Notes under the pieces: model-generated
What the model saw: the letters and a program-made list of their open reading frames with translations, nothing else
What the model was told of the DNA's origin: nothing
The model's database searches: none
Source: an uncultured Verrucomicrobiota bacterium
GTDB taxonomy: Bacteria; Verrucomicrobiota; Verrucomicrobiia; Methylacidiphilales; UBA1321
Assembly: GCA_903863295.1 (NCBI GenBank)
Contig: CAIPBM010000007.1
Location: 1-48,012, forward strand
Length of the DNA stretch: 48,012 nt
Direction of reading: 5' to 3'
Program-made: the position numbers and the translations under genes
Shown here: positions 17,538-26,772 of the stretch, piece by piece
How the letters are laid out: each line of letters opens with the position of its first letter
How positions within the stretch are numbered: position 1 is the stretch's first letter

Positions 17538-18329
17538 ATGTTAACCAAAGCCTATTCACTGATTAGTTACCGTTTGGACAGCCTCGACGGCGGGATCGGA
17601 AAGGTAAAAGACTTCTACTTTGATGACCAGTTCTGGGCAATCCGCTATCTAGTCGTAGACACAGGCGAGTGGCTTCCCGGCAGGCAAGTGCTACTTGCAC
17701 CACATGCGGTGTCCAGAGTGAATAATGCGACCGACCTTATTACTGTGGGTTTAACAAAGAAGCAGATCGAAGACGGTCCCTCTTTAGCAGACCACAAGCC
17801 GGTATCCCGGCAATTCGAAGACGATTACTACTGTCACTATGGATGGGCCCCATATTGGGTGGGGGCTCTCTCTGGTGAGTCTTCGTATCCCAACAGCTCG
17901 CGTGAGTCAGACAACGGTGTGAGAGCCATGCAAGCGGAGAACCGCGCTGATCGACATCTACGGAGCACTCACGAAGTAAGTAAATACTCCATCCATGCAA
18001 AAGATGGCGAAATTGGCCACGTGGAGGACTTTATTATCGATGACGACACTTGGAGGATACGCTATCTGGAGGTTTGTACGAATAACTGGTGGGCGGGAAA
18101 GAAGGTCTTGATTTCGCCGCAATGGATAGAGCGGATTAGTGTCTCCAATTCAGAAGTTTTTCTCAGTCTTTCCCGCGAGGAGATCAAACAATCTCCGGAA
18201 TACACGGACGAAGCTCTGCTCAATCGGGATTACGAAGACCGTCTTTATAAACATTATCATCGCCCCGGATACTGGCTCAAAGAACTTATGACCAAGGGCT
18301 CGGTCGTTTTGAACGAAACGGTATTCTGA
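17538..18329 (+). CDS. Cytoplasmic protein with two PRC-barrel domains
   Basis: A 263-residue protein. The first PRC-barrel unit is at about 1-75 (SLISYRLDSLDGGIGKVKDF then WAIRYLVVDTGEWLPGRQVL). The second is at about 150-220 (YSIHAKDGEIGHVEDFIIDD then WRIRYLEVCTNNWWAGKKVL). A C-terminal NRDYEDRLYKHYHRPGYW closes it. The frame extends upstream into the operator; the ATG at 17538 fits both the domain start and the common operator-to-start distance of about 76 bp. PRC-barrels are beta folds seen in photosynthetic reaction-centre H subunits and RimM, and in many stress proteins of unknown role. Confidence 0.83.
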   Translation: MLTKAYSLISYRLDSLDGGIGKVKDFYFDDQFWAIRYLVVDTGEWLPGRQVLLAPHAVSRVNNATDLITVGLTKKQIEDGPSLADHKPVSRQFEDDYYCHYGWAPYWVGALSGESSYPNSSRESDNGVRAMQAENRADRHLRSTHEVSKYSIHAKDGEIGHVEDFIIDDDTWRIRYLEVCTNNWWAGKKVLISPQWIERISVSNSEVFLSLSREEIKQSPEYTDEALLNRDYEDRLYKHYHRPGYWLKELMTKGSVVLNETVF

Positions 18330-18515
18330 CCAAAGGTTAGCGAATCAGTAGTCCGCCGGAAGCACCCTTATCGGCCCGCTACAAAACGATATACTCACGA
18401 TACCAAGGGAATTGTCTCAAGCTAGGCGGGTACCCGATAGGAGATGTGCCGCCGGTTCATCGCAATCCAGCCCGGCTTCGACGAATTGATTGATGGCCAT
18501 GGCACGATACCTTTG

Positions 18516-19256
18516 TCAGGGGTTGATCGGCTGAAGGACTTTGGGCTTACGAACTCTTTTGGTTGGAGATTCTGCGTTTGGAATTTCTCCCCCATCAGTT
18601 TCCCATCGTTGAATCGCCCGCTCTTTCATGGTCCTGGTATCGCCAAGGGGTAAGTGGGGTGATAATTCCAGCATTTCGTGGGAAAAGGCGTTCCATAGCG
18701 CGATGACGGGGACCTTCGGATGGTCGGGGTCGTAGCCGAGAATACTAAGGGATGCGGTGCCCAGAATGAAATGAGGCCCTTCGATGACCGGTAGTCCGAT
18801 CCACCTAGCCGCGAGCACGCAACCAAACTGCCCGTGTGAAAACAAGGCGATCTTTCCGTCGAGAGTGCGAAGAAAAGCGATGAGACGGTCGGCACGATCA
18901 GAAATTTGGCCAGGCATTTCACCCCCGGGGCAGCCATCGCGAAAGATATTCCAATTCGGTCGCTCTTTGCGAATGTCCGCCGTGCAACCTCCTTCGTAGT
19001 CGCCATAGTTCCACTCAGCCAAATCAGGTTCGATTTTAATAGCCGCATTCGAGGTAACCAGAGCGCATGTACGCTGGGCACGTTGACTCGGGCTGCTGAA
19101 AGTACGGTCGAATTTCGTTCCACTTAGGTGCTTGCCGAGTTGGCGTGCCTCTTCTTCGCCATGTTCGGTCAAAGGAATATCGGTTCGACCGGTGTGCTGG
19201 TGAGTGAGCGACCAGGTGGTTTCGCCGTGACGAACGAGGTAAAGATGAAGAGCCAT
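18516..19256 (-). CDS. Histidine phosphatase superfamily protein (phosphoglycerate-mutase-like)
   Basis: A 246-residue protein with the catalytic LVRHGETTWS motif near the start and the second histidine in IALFSHGQFGCVLAARWIGL. The acidic proton donor lies in LAEWNYGDYEGG. It probably hydrolyses a small phosphorylated metabolite or sugar phosphate. The ATG at 19256 is chosen because the RHG motif then falls at residue 9, as in relatives. It lies 23 bp after the SDR gene on the same strand and is probably co-transcribed with it. The C-terminal 40 residues are basic and not conserved in the fold. Confidence 0.87.
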   Translation of the reverse strand: MALHLYLVRHGETTWSLTHQHTGRTDIPLTEHGEEEARQLGKHLSGTKFDRTFSSPSQRAQRTCALVTSNAAIKIEPDLAEWNYGDYEGGCTADIRKERPNWNIFRDGCPGGEMPGQISDRADRLIAFLRTLDGKIALFSHGQFGCVLAARWIGLPVIEGPHFILGTASLSILGYDPDHPKVPVIALWNAFSHEMLELSPHLPLGDTRTMKERAIQRWETDGGEIPNAESPTKRVRKPKVLQPINP

Positions 19257-19279
19257 CGCGAGTTCAAGTTGGCTGGCTA

Positions 19280-20140
19280 TTATTTTGGGAAATCGGCCCC
19301 GCGAGAAACCTTTTCCCAAGTCGAAAACTCTTTGCGCAGAACTTCGAGTTTCGCCGTTGCGGCCTCATATGCGTCGTTGCCTAGGAGAAGATGGTGTGGA
19401 GGATTCGGAGATTCGATGGCTTTCACGATAGCCTGAACGGCACGGACCGGATCGCCCGGTTGATTTCCGGAGATGGCACGGAGTTCTTTGCGGGCTGCTC
19501 CTGCCGTTGTCGCATAATCGGCAATTTGCAGCTTGCTTTCGTTAGCCGAACGACCGGCCCAATCGGTCCGGAAGCCGCTTGGCTCGACGACCATTACTTT
19601 AATGCCGAGCGGTGCAACTTCCTGCGAGAGCGCTCCAGATAAGCCCTCGACCGCAAACTTTGTCGCATTGTAGTAGCCGACCGCCGGAAAGGAACAAAGT
19701 CCAGCAATGGAGGAGAAATTGATGATGAATCCGTGACGATGTTTACGCATACTAGGAAGCGCAGCATGAATCATTCGACTGAGGCCGAAAAAATTAATCT
19801 CAAACATGCGGCGGACTTGATCTTCTTCGCTCTCTTCTACGGCCGCAAAATAGCCGATGCCGGCATTGTTCACGAGGACGTCAATCCTACCGAACTTGGC
19901 CTCGGCAGTTTTGATACTCGCTGTGATTTCGTCCTGGTCGGTGACATCAAGCTTGAGCACCAAAGTATGACCCTCGTCTTCCAGATCTTTCACTTCAGCT
20001 GGTTTACGAGCAGTTACGACCGTGCGATAGCCGAGATCAAGGAGATATTTGGAGAGATGACGACCGAAGCCGGTCGAGCAACCGGTTATAAACCAAACGG
20101 GCTTTTCAGAGATTGCTGATTTGCTGCTTGTTGTTGCCAT
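19280..20140 (-). CDS. Short-chain dehydrogenase/reductase
   Basis: A 286-residue classical SDR. The NAD(P)-binding TGCSTGFGRHL is at about 19-29, NNAGIGYFAAVE at about 90, the catalytic serine in IINFSSIAGLCSF, and the YxxxK pair in GYYNATKFAVEGL. The sequence after the active site (VMVVEPSGFRTDWAGRS) is typical of oxidoreductases that accept carbonyl or alcohol substrates; the substrate cannot be named. It is divergent from the SYLF gene. A TAAGGT hexamer on the minus strand at 20251-20246 lies 31.5 bp from the centre of the shared operator at 20273-20292. Confidence 0.9.
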   Translation of the reverse strand: MATTSSKSAISEKPVWFITGCSTGFGRHLSKYLLDLGYRTVVTARKPAEVKDLEDEGHTLVLKLDVTDQDEITASIKTAEAKFGRIDVLVNNAGIGYFAAVEESEEDQVRRMFEINFFGLSRMIHAALPSMRKHRHGFIINFSSIAGLCSFPAVGYYNATKFAVEGLSGALSQEVAPLGIKVMVVEPSGFRTDWAGRSANESKLQIADYATTAGAARKELRAISGNQPGDPVRAVQAIVKAIESPNPPHHLLLGNDAYEAATAKLEVLRKEFSTWEKVSRGADFPK

Positions 20141-20272
20141 GGTGTTGTTTCTTTACGGAGGTTGCGGCTGTCGATTTGAATGCGCCAAAGCTCCATCTGT
20201 TTGGATTCGGCGAGTACTTCGGCAGTTAGATCTGCTATCGCAATTACCTTACGTAAAGACACCACGCGCTTC

Positions 20273-20292
20273 TATGGGGTGTACACCCTATA
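20273..20292. promoter_or_regulatory. Palindromic operator, divergent
   Basis: TATGGGGTGTACACCCTATA differs from the perfect palindrome by one base. On the plus strand TACTTT begins at 20313, 30.5 bp from the centre, and serves the SYLF gene. On the minus strand TAAGGT begins 31.5 bp from the centre and can serve the SDR gene. The SYLF ATG is only 42.5 bp from the centre, so its transcript would be leaderless. Confidence 0.78.
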
Positions 20293-20324
20293 GGCATTCC
20301 CCTTCGTTGCGTTACTTTGGGCCT

Positions 20325-21014
20325 ATGACATCAACTTCCACCAAGCTCCTGGCTTTCGCCTCGATGGTTTCCCTCTTCTCCTTCGCGCCTGATTTGCGTG
20401 CGGCAGACATGCACGAGCGAATTCAAACCGCCACTCAAATTCTCGAACAAAAGCAGGGCTCGGATGAACCGATCCCGGCAGATTTGCTGAATCACGCCAA
20501 AGGAGTTGCCATTTTTTCGTTAACCAAAGCTGGTTTGGGAATTGGTGGTCAAGGCGGTGAGGGTATCGTCGTTTTGCGTCTTGGAGATAAGGCCGTGAGC
20601 ACATGGTCAGCTCCTTCCGCGTTCAATCTTGGCGGCGGCAGTCTGGGCGCTCAGATTGGATTTACTGAGGTCCGTTATATCGTTGTATTGAATACGGATG
20701 ATGCCGTTAGGCATTTTATCAGCAAGGGGAAGGTGAATTGGGATGCAATGGCGACGGGAACTGCCGGTTCCGATACTGGAACGGCAAAAGTCTCAACATC
20801 CGAACTCAAACGGCGGTCGGTAATTGTCTACAAAGACTCGGCTGGCATTTTTGGTGGCGCAACCTTGGGTGGCACCTCCGTCGAGCGCAAGGATGCGATT
20901 AACCAGCAGGCGTACGGGAACAACGTCCACACCAGAAATATTTTAGACGGCAACGTCCCAACGCCCAAATCGGCTGCCCGCCTGTACACCCTTCTTGACG
21001 GCAAAGTATCCTGA
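20325..21014 (+). CDS. SYLF/YSC84-domain lipid-binding protein, exported
   Basis: A 229-residue protein. Residues 1-27 form a signal peptide (STKLLAFASMVSLFSFAPDL then RAADMHERI). The SYLF domain follows with IPADLLNHAKGVAIFSLTKA, LGIGGQGGEGIVVLRLGDKA, GSLGAQIGFTEVRYIVVLNT and ELKRRSVIVYKDSAGIFGGA. SYLF proteins bind phosphoinositides in eukaryotes; bacterial members are periplasmic and of unclear role. The longer open frame upstream runs through the operator, so the ATG at 20325 is preferred. It coincides with the predicted transcription start. Confidence 0.87.
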   Translation: MTSTSTKLLAFASMVSLFSFAPDLRAADMHERIQTATQILEQKQGSDEPIPADLLNHAKGVAIFSLTKAGLGIGGQGGEGIVVLRLGDKAVSTWSAPSAFNLGGGSLGAQIGFTEVRYIVVLNTDDAVRHFISKGKVNWDAMATGTAGSDTGTAKVSTSELKRRSVIVYKDSAGIFGGATLGGTSVERKDAINQQAYGNNVHTRNILDGNVPTPKSAARLYTLLDGKVS

Positions 21015-21085
21015 GAAGATAGGGATCCCAACTGTCTGCGGGAAGCCACGATAACCTTGCCTTTCCCCTTACCGATTAAGAAACC

Positions 21086-21274
21086 ATGCCCCAAGGCGAC
21101 AAATCTACCTACACGGACAAACAGAAGCGTCAAGCCGCTCACATCGAAGTAGGCTACGAGAAAAAGGGTCTCAGCACAAAAACGGCTGAGGCCCGGGCTT
21201 GGGCTACCGTCAACAAGCTCTCGGGTGGTGGAAAGAAGAGCGGGTCTGGGCGCAAATCGAAGATGATTAACTAG
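21086..21274 (+). CDS. Small basic protein of the MPxGDKSxYTDKQKR type
   Basis: A 62-residue basic protein: MPQGDKSTYTDKQKRQAAHI, a central helix with YEKKGLSTKTAEARAWATVN, and a Gly/Ser/Lys-rich tail. Close relatives are widespread, often annotated loosely as plasmid stabilisation or stress proteins, with no demonstrated function known to me. It lies 71 bp after the SYLF gene and 7 bp before the NUDIX gene. Nucleic-acid binding is possible from its charge but not shown. Confidence 0.78.
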   Translation: MPQGDKSTYTDKQKRQAAHIEVGYEKKGLSTKTAEARAWATVNKLSGGGKKSGSGRKSKMIN

Positions 21275-21281
21275 TATCGGC

Positions 21282-21830
21282 ATGAAGCCCCCTCTTCCTG
21301 CTTCGCGCCAAGATCTCGCGCCTGATGTGTTGTTTGAGGGCCGCTTTCTCAGAGTCAAAAGAAAAGACGGTTGGGAGTATGTCGACCGTTGCAAAACAAG
21401 CGGAGTGGTTGGGATCTTGGCCATCACAGATCATCGTGAGCTTATTTTGGTGGAGCAGTTTCGCGTTCCCGTAAACAAGCGGGTCATTGATATTCCTGCC
21501 GGACTTGTTGGAGATATCGCCGGTAAAGAAACCGAAACCCCGGTCGAAGCCGCGAAACGCGAATTGCTCGAAGAAACCGGGTATGACGCCCAGCGGATGG
21601 AATACCTCTCAGAGGGACCTACCTCGGCCGGACTTTCGACCGAGCTGATCACCCTTTTCCGCGCGGGTGACTTGGAAAAGGTTTCCAAAGGTGGCGGGGA
21701 CGAATCTGAGAACATTCAGGTTCATGTTGTGCCCTTAGCGGAACTGAAATCATGGACTGAAGCCAGGCGACAGGAAGGCTGCCTCGTCGATTATAAGGTC
21801 TTTGCCGCCCTTTATCTCGAGATCAGTTGA
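21282..21830 (+). CDS. NUDIX hydrolase, ADP-ribose pyrophosphatase-like
   Basis: A 182-residue protein with the NUDIX box GKETETPVEAAKRELLEETG followed by Y (G-x5-E-x7-RELLEETG). ELILVEQFRVPVNKRVIDIP before it and TSAGLSTELITLFRAGDL after it are typical of ADP-ribose pyrophosphatases. It would cleave ADP-ribose or a related nucleoside diphosphate sugar to AMP plus a sugar phosphate. It is spaced 7 bp from the 62-aa gene, so both are probably read from the 20273 operator. Confidence 0.88.
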   Translation: MKPPLPASRQDLAPDVLFEGRFLRVKRKDGWEYVDRCKTSGVVGILAITDHRELILVEQFRVPVNKRVIDIPAGLVGDIAGKETETPVEAAKRELLEETGYDAQRMEYLSEGPTSAGLSTELITLFRAGDLEKVSKGGGDESENIQVHVVPLAELKSWTEARRQEGCLVDYKVFAALYLEIS

Positions 21831-21870
21831 CTCCCCACTGCCCTCCAATGCGTATCTCACGAAATCGCTC

Positions 21871-21888
21871 ATGGGGCTAACACCCCAT
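21871..21888. promoter_or_regulatory. Palindromic operator upstream of ackA
   Basis: ATGGGGCTAACACCCCAT, with 6-bp perfect arms. A strong -10, TATAAA, begins at 21910, 30.5 bp from the centre, and the ackA ATG is 81.5 bp from the centre. Confidence 0.8.
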
Positions 21889-21960
21889 AACCGTCGCGCG
21901 ATTTCGCGGTATAAAAATAGGACTGCTTTGAGAGCCCGATAAAAAGACAAGGAGTAGTCC

Positions 21961-23160
21961 ATGACATCAGATAAGCCCTACATCCTGACCATCAATGGAG
22001 GTTCATCCAGCATTAGGTTTGCTCTTTACCAGGTCGAGGCATCACTGGAGAAAGCACTCTCGGGAAAGATTGATCGGATCGGTCTAAGCGGCACCACTCT
22101 GACATTCCATGACGCAGCTAGTAACCAGCAAGGTAGTCTCAAACTCTCCGCTTCCGATCACAAATCGGCGGCCAATTTCCTGATCGATTGGCTCGAAAAG
22201 TTAGATAGCTTCCCGTCCGTTCGAGCGGTGGGACACCGCGTGGTACACGGCATGCATCACACCGAGCCCGAGTTGGTCAGCCAGCAATTGCTGGACGAGC
22301 TAAATCGCATTAGGCCATACGACCCCGATCATCTGCCCAGCGAGATTGAGCTGATTGAGACGTTTCGTCAGCGGCATTCCCAACTTCCCCAAGTGGCCTG
22401 TTTTGACACGGCATTTCACCAGACCATGCCGCGTGTGGCCAAGCTGCTTCCGATTCCAAGACGATTCGAGGCCAAAGGAATTCAGCGCTACGGCTTTCAT
22501 GGTTTGTCCTATTCGTATCTGATGGAGGAACTTGCGCGCATCGGGGATCCCTCGGCAACGGCTGGCCGCGTGCTCCTCGCACATCTCGGCAACGGAGCCA
22601 GTTTGGCCGCCGTGCGCGACGGCAAAAGCATCGATACCAGCATGGGGTTTACTCCGACGGCGGGCCTCGTGATGAGCACCCGTTCAGGCGATTTGGATCC
22701 CGGAGTGGCACCTTATCTGGCGCGAACCGAACAGATCGACACGAAACAGTTCTACGACATGGTCAACCACAAGTCCGGTCTGCTCGGCGTTTCGGAGACC
22801 AGTTCCGACATGAGAGACTTGCTCTCGCAGGAACACAACGATGTTCGAGCAGCTGAAGCCGTGGCGCTATTTTGCTATCAGGCAAAAAAGTGGATTGGTT
22901 CTTACGCCGCTGCACTTGGTGGATTGGATACTCTCGTCTTCGCGGGAGGCATCGGCGAGAACGCACCGGCTGTCCGCAAGCGTATTTGTGAGGGCTTAGG
23001 GTTCCTCGGCCTTGAACTGGATGAGACACGCAACGCTAAGACTGCAGATGTGATTTCAACCGAAGCCAGCAGGATCACGGTTCGAGTTATTCGCACCGAC
23101 GAAGAGCAAATGATTGCCCGTTCGGTTTCACGTACCTGCGCAGCGATCCTGAAGCGGTAA
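21961..23160 (+). CDS. ackA: Acetate kinase
   Basis: A 399-residue enzyme of standard length. The phosphate-binding start ILTINGGSSSIRFALYQVE, RAVGHRVVHGMHH, the catalytic Asp in ACFDTAFHQTMP, HGLSYSYLM, the LLAHLGNGASLAAVRDGKSI loop and the adenosine-binding FAGGIGENAPAVRK are all present. It converts acetyl-phosphate plus ADP to acetate plus ATP. With the phosphoketolase at 24397-26772 this gives ATP from fructose-6-phosphate without respiration. An AAGGAG ribosome site precedes the ATG. It heads a run of metabolic genes (ackA, tal, then a new operator before the phosphoketolase gene). Confidence 0.96.
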   Translation: MTSDKPYILTINGGSSSIRFALYQVEASLEKALSGKIDRIGLSGTTLTFHDAASNQQGSLKLSASDHKSAANFLIDWLEKLDSFPSVRAVGHRVVHGMHHTEPELVSQQLLDELNRIRPYDPDHLPSEIELIETFRQRHSQLPQVACFDTAFHQTMPRVAKLLPIPRRFEAKGIQRYGFHGLSYSYLMEELARIGDPSATAGRVLLAHLGNGASLAAVRDGKSIDTSMGFTPTAGLVMSTRSGDLDPGVAPYLARTEQIDTKQFYDMVNHKSGLLGVSETSSDMRDLLSQEHNDVRAAEAVALFCYQAKKWIGSYAAALGGLDTLVFAGGIGENAPAVRKRICEGLGFLGLELDETRNAKTADVISTEASRITVRVIRTDEEQMIARSVSRTCAAILKR

Positions 23161-23192
23161 ATAAGCGTGCGACCCACACCTTACAATAAATT

Positions 23193-24278
23193 ATGAAAGC
23201 CACCCAACTACTGCATAACCTGGGCCAGAGCCTCTGGCTGGACAACATCACACGCGATCTGCTCAACAGCAGCACGCTCAAACACTACATCGACGAACTT
23301 TCGGTAACGGGGCTAACCTCGAACCCAACGATTTTTGATCACGCCATCAAAAACAGCTCCGCTTACGATGATGCGATCCGCGAGGAACTAGGGAGGGGCA
23401 GGACGGGCGAGAGTCTCTTTTTCGATTTGGCGCTCGACGACCTCACCCGGGCCGCCGACCTGTTCCGTCCGATCTATGACCGCACAAACGGTGTGGACGG
23501 ATGGGTCTCGCTGGAGGTTTCGCCACTACTGGCCTATGATACGTCTGGCACCATCAAGGCCGCCAAGGAACTTTCCGAGCGGGCAGGACGCCCTAATCTG
23601 TTCATCAAGATTCCGGGCACCAAAGAAGGGTTGCCAGCCATTGAGGAGTCGATTTTCGCGGGCATTCCGATTAACGTAACGCTGCTCTTTTCGCGCGAAC
23701 AGTACGTCGCTGCGGCCAGCGCCTACCAGCGGGGCATCGAACGGCGCATTGCCGCCGGCCTCAATCCCCAAGTCGGCTCCGTGGCCTCGATGTTCATCAG
23801 CCGTTGGGATGCTGCGGTGGCGGACAAGGTTCCAGAGGCCTTAAAGAATCGACTCGGCATCGCGGTGTCCGGTCGCATTTACAAGGCCTACCTCGATTTG
23901 TTGAGAAGTCCCCGGTCTCGGCGCACTCTCAATGCCGGTGCCCGGTATCAACGACTGCTCTGGGCCAGCACCGGCACTAAGGACCCCAAAGCGTCTGACA
24001 CGCTCTATATCAAGGCGCTCGCCACTCCCTTCACCGTGAACACCATGCCCGAGGGAACATTGAAAGCCTTCGCCGACCACGGCGAGCTCGGCCCGATTAT
24101 GCCTGCGGACGGCGGAGATTGTGAAAAGGTTTTGGGGCATTTCGCCGAGGCAGGTGTAGATGTGGACAGCTTGGCCGATCAACTCCAGGACGAGGGCGCA
24201 AAGTCGTTCGTGAAGTCTTGGAACGAACTGATGACGGTAATTGCTTCCAAGAGTAAGGCGCTTACGAAAGCGGCCTAA
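23193..24278 (+). CDS. tal: Transaldolase
   Basis: A 361-residue transaldolase of the long bacterial type. Visible motifs are GLTSNPTIFDHAI near residue 45, VSLEVSPLLAYDT, the Schiff-base lysine in NLFIKIPGTKEGLPAIEESI, GIPINVTLLFSREQYVAAAS and YQRLLWASTGTKDP. It moves a dihydroxyacetone unit between sugar phosphates (erythrose-4-phosphate plus fructose-6-phosphate to sedoheptulose-7-phosphate plus glyceraldehyde-3-phosphate). It follows ackA by 32 bp. In a bifid-type shunt it would consume the erythrose-4-phosphate made by the phosphoketolase. No transketolase gene is in the window. Confidence 0.94.
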   Translation: MKATQLLHNLGQSLWLDNITRDLLNSSTLKHYIDELSVTGLTSNPTIFDHAIKNSSAYDDAIREELGRGRTGESLFFDLALDDLTRAADLFRPIYDRTNGVDGWVSLEVSPLLAYDTSGTIKAAKELSERAGRPNLFIKIPGTKEGLPAIEESIFAGIPINVTLLFSREQYVAAASAYQRGIERRIAAGLNPQVGSVASMFISRWDAAVADKVPEALKNRLGIAVSGRIYKAYLDLLRSPRSRRTLNAGARYQRLLWASTGTKDPKASDTLYIKALATPFTVNTMPEGTLKAFADHGELGPIMPADGGDCEKVLGHFAEAGVDVDSLADQLQDEGAKSFVKSWNELMTVIASKSKALTKAA

Positions 24279-24302
24279 GTAAGCGGGCTATTCACGGACC
24301 TC

Positions 24303-24320
24303 ATGGGGTGTTGACCCCAT
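24303..24320. promoter_or_regulatory. Palindromic operator upstream of phosphoketolase gene
   Basis: ATGGGGTGTTGACCCCAT, with 7-bp perfect arms. A -10-like TAAAGT begins at 24342, 30.5 bp from the centre. The phosphoketolase ATG is 85.5 bp from the centre. Confidence 0.77.
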
Positions 24321-24396
24321 TTCTTACTTGGTTTCCGAAGCTAAAGTTAAGGGAGTAATCACCGCCAAGATTGAAATTAACCCCCAAGGATTGACC

Positions 24397-26772
24397 ATGC
24401 ACGCGAACGCCAAGACGCTTACCCCCGACCTGCTCCAGAAAATGAACGCCTACTGGCGTGCCGCCAACTATCTGTCGGTCGGACAAATTTACCTCTACGA
24501 CAATCCGCTACTTAAGGAGCCACTTAAACTATCCCATGTAAAGCCATTGGTAGTGGGTCATTGGGGGACGACGCCGGGGCAGAACTTCATCTATCTGCAT
24601 CTAAACCGAGTCATCAAGAAATACGACCTCGACATGTTTTACGTGGCTGGCCCCGGTCACGGCGGCCCGGCCATCGTGGGCAACGTCTATCTTGAGGGTA
24701 CCTGGAGTGAGATTTATCCGAACGTGACTCAGGACGAGGCTGGGTTGCAAAAGCTCTTCAAGCAGTTTTCATTTCCCGGTGGCATTTCCAGCCATGTCGC
24801 GCCGACAACGCCGGGCTCGATTCACGAAGGCGGTGAACTGGGCTATTCGCTCAGCCATGCCTTCGGCGCAGCGTTCGACAATCCTGGGCTGATCGTCGCC
24901 TGCGTTGTCGGTGACGGCGAATCGGAAACGGGGCCGCTTGCGACCGCCTGGCAGTCCAACAAATTACTCGATCCGATCACGGACGGAGCCGTACTGCCCA
25001 TTCTCCATCTCAACGGTTACAAGATCAGCAACCCGACCATCCTTGCCCGCATTGAGCCTGAGGAATTAGAGCAATTTTTCCGAGGCTGCGGCTGGTCGCC
25101 TATCTTTGTAGAGGGTGATGAGCCGGAAAAGATGCATGAACTGATGGCGACAGCAATGGAAAGAGCCATTGATGGAATTAAACAAATTCAACAGAACGCC
25201 AGAGAACACAATGATGCTTCGCGTCCGCGCTGGCCGATGATCGTGCTGCGATCACCCAAAGGGTGGACCGGGCCCAAGGTCGTCGATGGCTTACAAATTG
25301 AGGGAACGTTCCGGGCGCATCAAGTCCCGCTCCTGGTTGATGGGGAGCATCCGGATCACGTCCAGCTCTTGGAGAACTGGATGAAGAGCTACAAGGCCGA
25401 GGAACTTTTCGATGAAAGCGGCCGTCTCAGGCCTGAATTGGCGGAATTAGCCCCCAAAGGTGATCGCCGGATGGGTGCGAATCCTCATGCCAATGGCGGA
25501 ATCCTGCTCCGCGATCTGTGCATGCCGGACTTTCACCAGCACGCAGTGCATGTGCCTTCTCCTGGTGCGGTTGATGGGCAGGACACTCTCGTCTTGGGTA
25601 AATTCCTTCGCGACGTGGCGAAGCTAAATCAGGATCATCGCAACTTCCGTGTCTTTGGACCGGATGAAACGCTCTCTAATCTGCTGGGCGCAGTCTTTGA
25701 AGTCACCAACCGGCAGTGGGACGCTCGGGAGGTCAAGAACGACGAATTCCTGGCACCTGCTGGACGCGTACTGGATTCGATGCTCAGCGAGCACCAGTGC
25801 GAAGGCTGGCTGGAAGGCTATCTGCTGACGGGACGGCACGGCCTGTTCAACAGCTACGAGGCGTTTATTCGTATCGTCGATTCGATGTTCAGCCAACACG
25901 CAAAATGGCTGAAGGTAACAGCGGAATTGCCCTGGCGGCGGAAAATCGCGTCGCTGAACTATCTGCTCGCTTCCCACGTTTGGCAGCAGGACCACAACGG
26001 ATTCACCCATCAGGATCCCGGATTTATTGATCATGTCATCAACAAGAAGGCCAGCATCGTGCGCGTTTATTTGCCGCCCGATGCGAACTGTCTTCTTTCC
26101 GTATTCGATCATTGCCTCCGCAGTCGGCATTACGTCAACGTGGTCGTGGCGGGCAAACACGCCTTACCGCAATGGCTCACCATGGACGAAGCCGTGGTGC
26201 ATTGCACCGAAGGCATTGGCATCTGGCAGTGGGCTAGCAATGACCAGAACGTCGAACCGGACGTCGTGATGGCTTGCTGCGGCGACACACCTACGCTGGA
26301 GATTTTGGCCGCTACTTCCATTCTGCGCCAGCACCTGCCCGATCTTAAAATCCGGGTGATCAACGTGGTCGATTTGATGAAACTGGAATCCGCCAGCGAG
26401 CACCCGCACGGATTAAACGAGACGGACTACGACTCTCTGTTTACCAAGGATAAGCACATCATCTTTGGGTTTCATGGTTACCCATGGCTGGTGCACCGGC
26501 TGACTTATCGCCGGACCAACCGCAATCTGCACGTTCGTGGCTATATCGAGGAGGGTACGATCACGACCGCCTTCGACATTCGCGTGCAGAACAAGCTCGA
26601 CCGTTTTCACCTCGTGCAGGATGTGGTGGATCGCGTGCCAAACCTGGGAACCAAAGGGGCCTACCTCAAGCAGATGATGCAGGACAAGCTCATCGAGCAT
26701 AAGGTCTACATTGATCAGCATGGCCAGGATTTGCCTGAGATCCGAAATTGGAAGTGGGGCAACTCCAAGTGA
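24397..26772 (+). CDS. xfp: Xylulose-5-phosphate/fructose-6-phosphate phosphoketolase
   Basis: A 791-residue thiamine-diphosphate enzyme of usual length. [40 protein letters not shown], the [18 protein letters not shown] loop and the ThDP-binding [16 protein letters not shown] are at about 40-205. [18 protein letters not shown] and the C-terminal domain follow. It splits fructose-6-phosphate or xylulose-5-phosphate with Pi into acetyl-phosphate plus a smaller aldose phosphate. The ATG at 24397 has AAGGA six bases upstream and a family-like start, so the longer frame from a TTG is rejected. The stop overlaps the aldolase GTG start by 4 bp, showing coupling. Confidence 0.95.
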   Translation: MHANAKTLTPDLLQKMNAYWRAANYLSVGQIYLYDNPLLKEPLKLSHVKPLVVGHWGTTPGQNFIYLHLNRVIKKYDLDMFYVAGPGHGGPAIVGNVYLEGTWSEIYPNVTQDEAGLQKLFKQFSFPGGISSHVAPTTPGSIHEGGELGYSLSHAFGAAFDNPGLIVACVVGDGESETGPLATAWQSNKLLDPITDGAVLPILHLNGYKISNPTILARIEPEELEQFFRGCGWSPIFVEGDEPEKMHELMATAMERAIDGIKQIQQNAREHNDASRPRWPMIVLRSPKGWTGPKVVDGLQIEGTFRAHQVPLLVDGEHPDHVQLLENWMKSYKAEELFDESGRLRPELAELAPKGDRRMGANPHANGGILLRDLCMPDFHQHAVHVPSPGAVDGQDTLVLGKFLRDVAKLNQDHRNFRVFGPDETLSNLLGAVFEVTNRQWDAREVKNDEFLAPAGRVLDSMLSEHQCEGWLEGYLLTGRHGLFNSYEAFIRIVDSMFSQHAKWLKVTAELPWRRKIASLNYLLASHVWQQDHNGFTHQDPGFIDHVINKKASIVRVYLPPDANCLLSVFDHCLRSRHYVNVVVAGKHALPQWLTMDEAVVHCTEGIGIWQWASNDQNVEPDVVMACCGDTPTLEILAATSILRQHLPDLKIRVINVVDLMKLESASEHPHGLNETDYDSLFTKDKHIIFGFHGYPWLVHRLTYRRTNRNLHVRGYIEEGTITTAFDIRVQNKLDRFHLVQDVVDRVPNLGTKGAYLKQMMQDKLIEHKVYIDQHGQDLPEIRNWKWGNSK

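Noticed and set aside
18444..18653. Plus-strand 69-codon frame
   Set aside because: Mostly antisense to the histidine phosphatase gene, no recognisable features.
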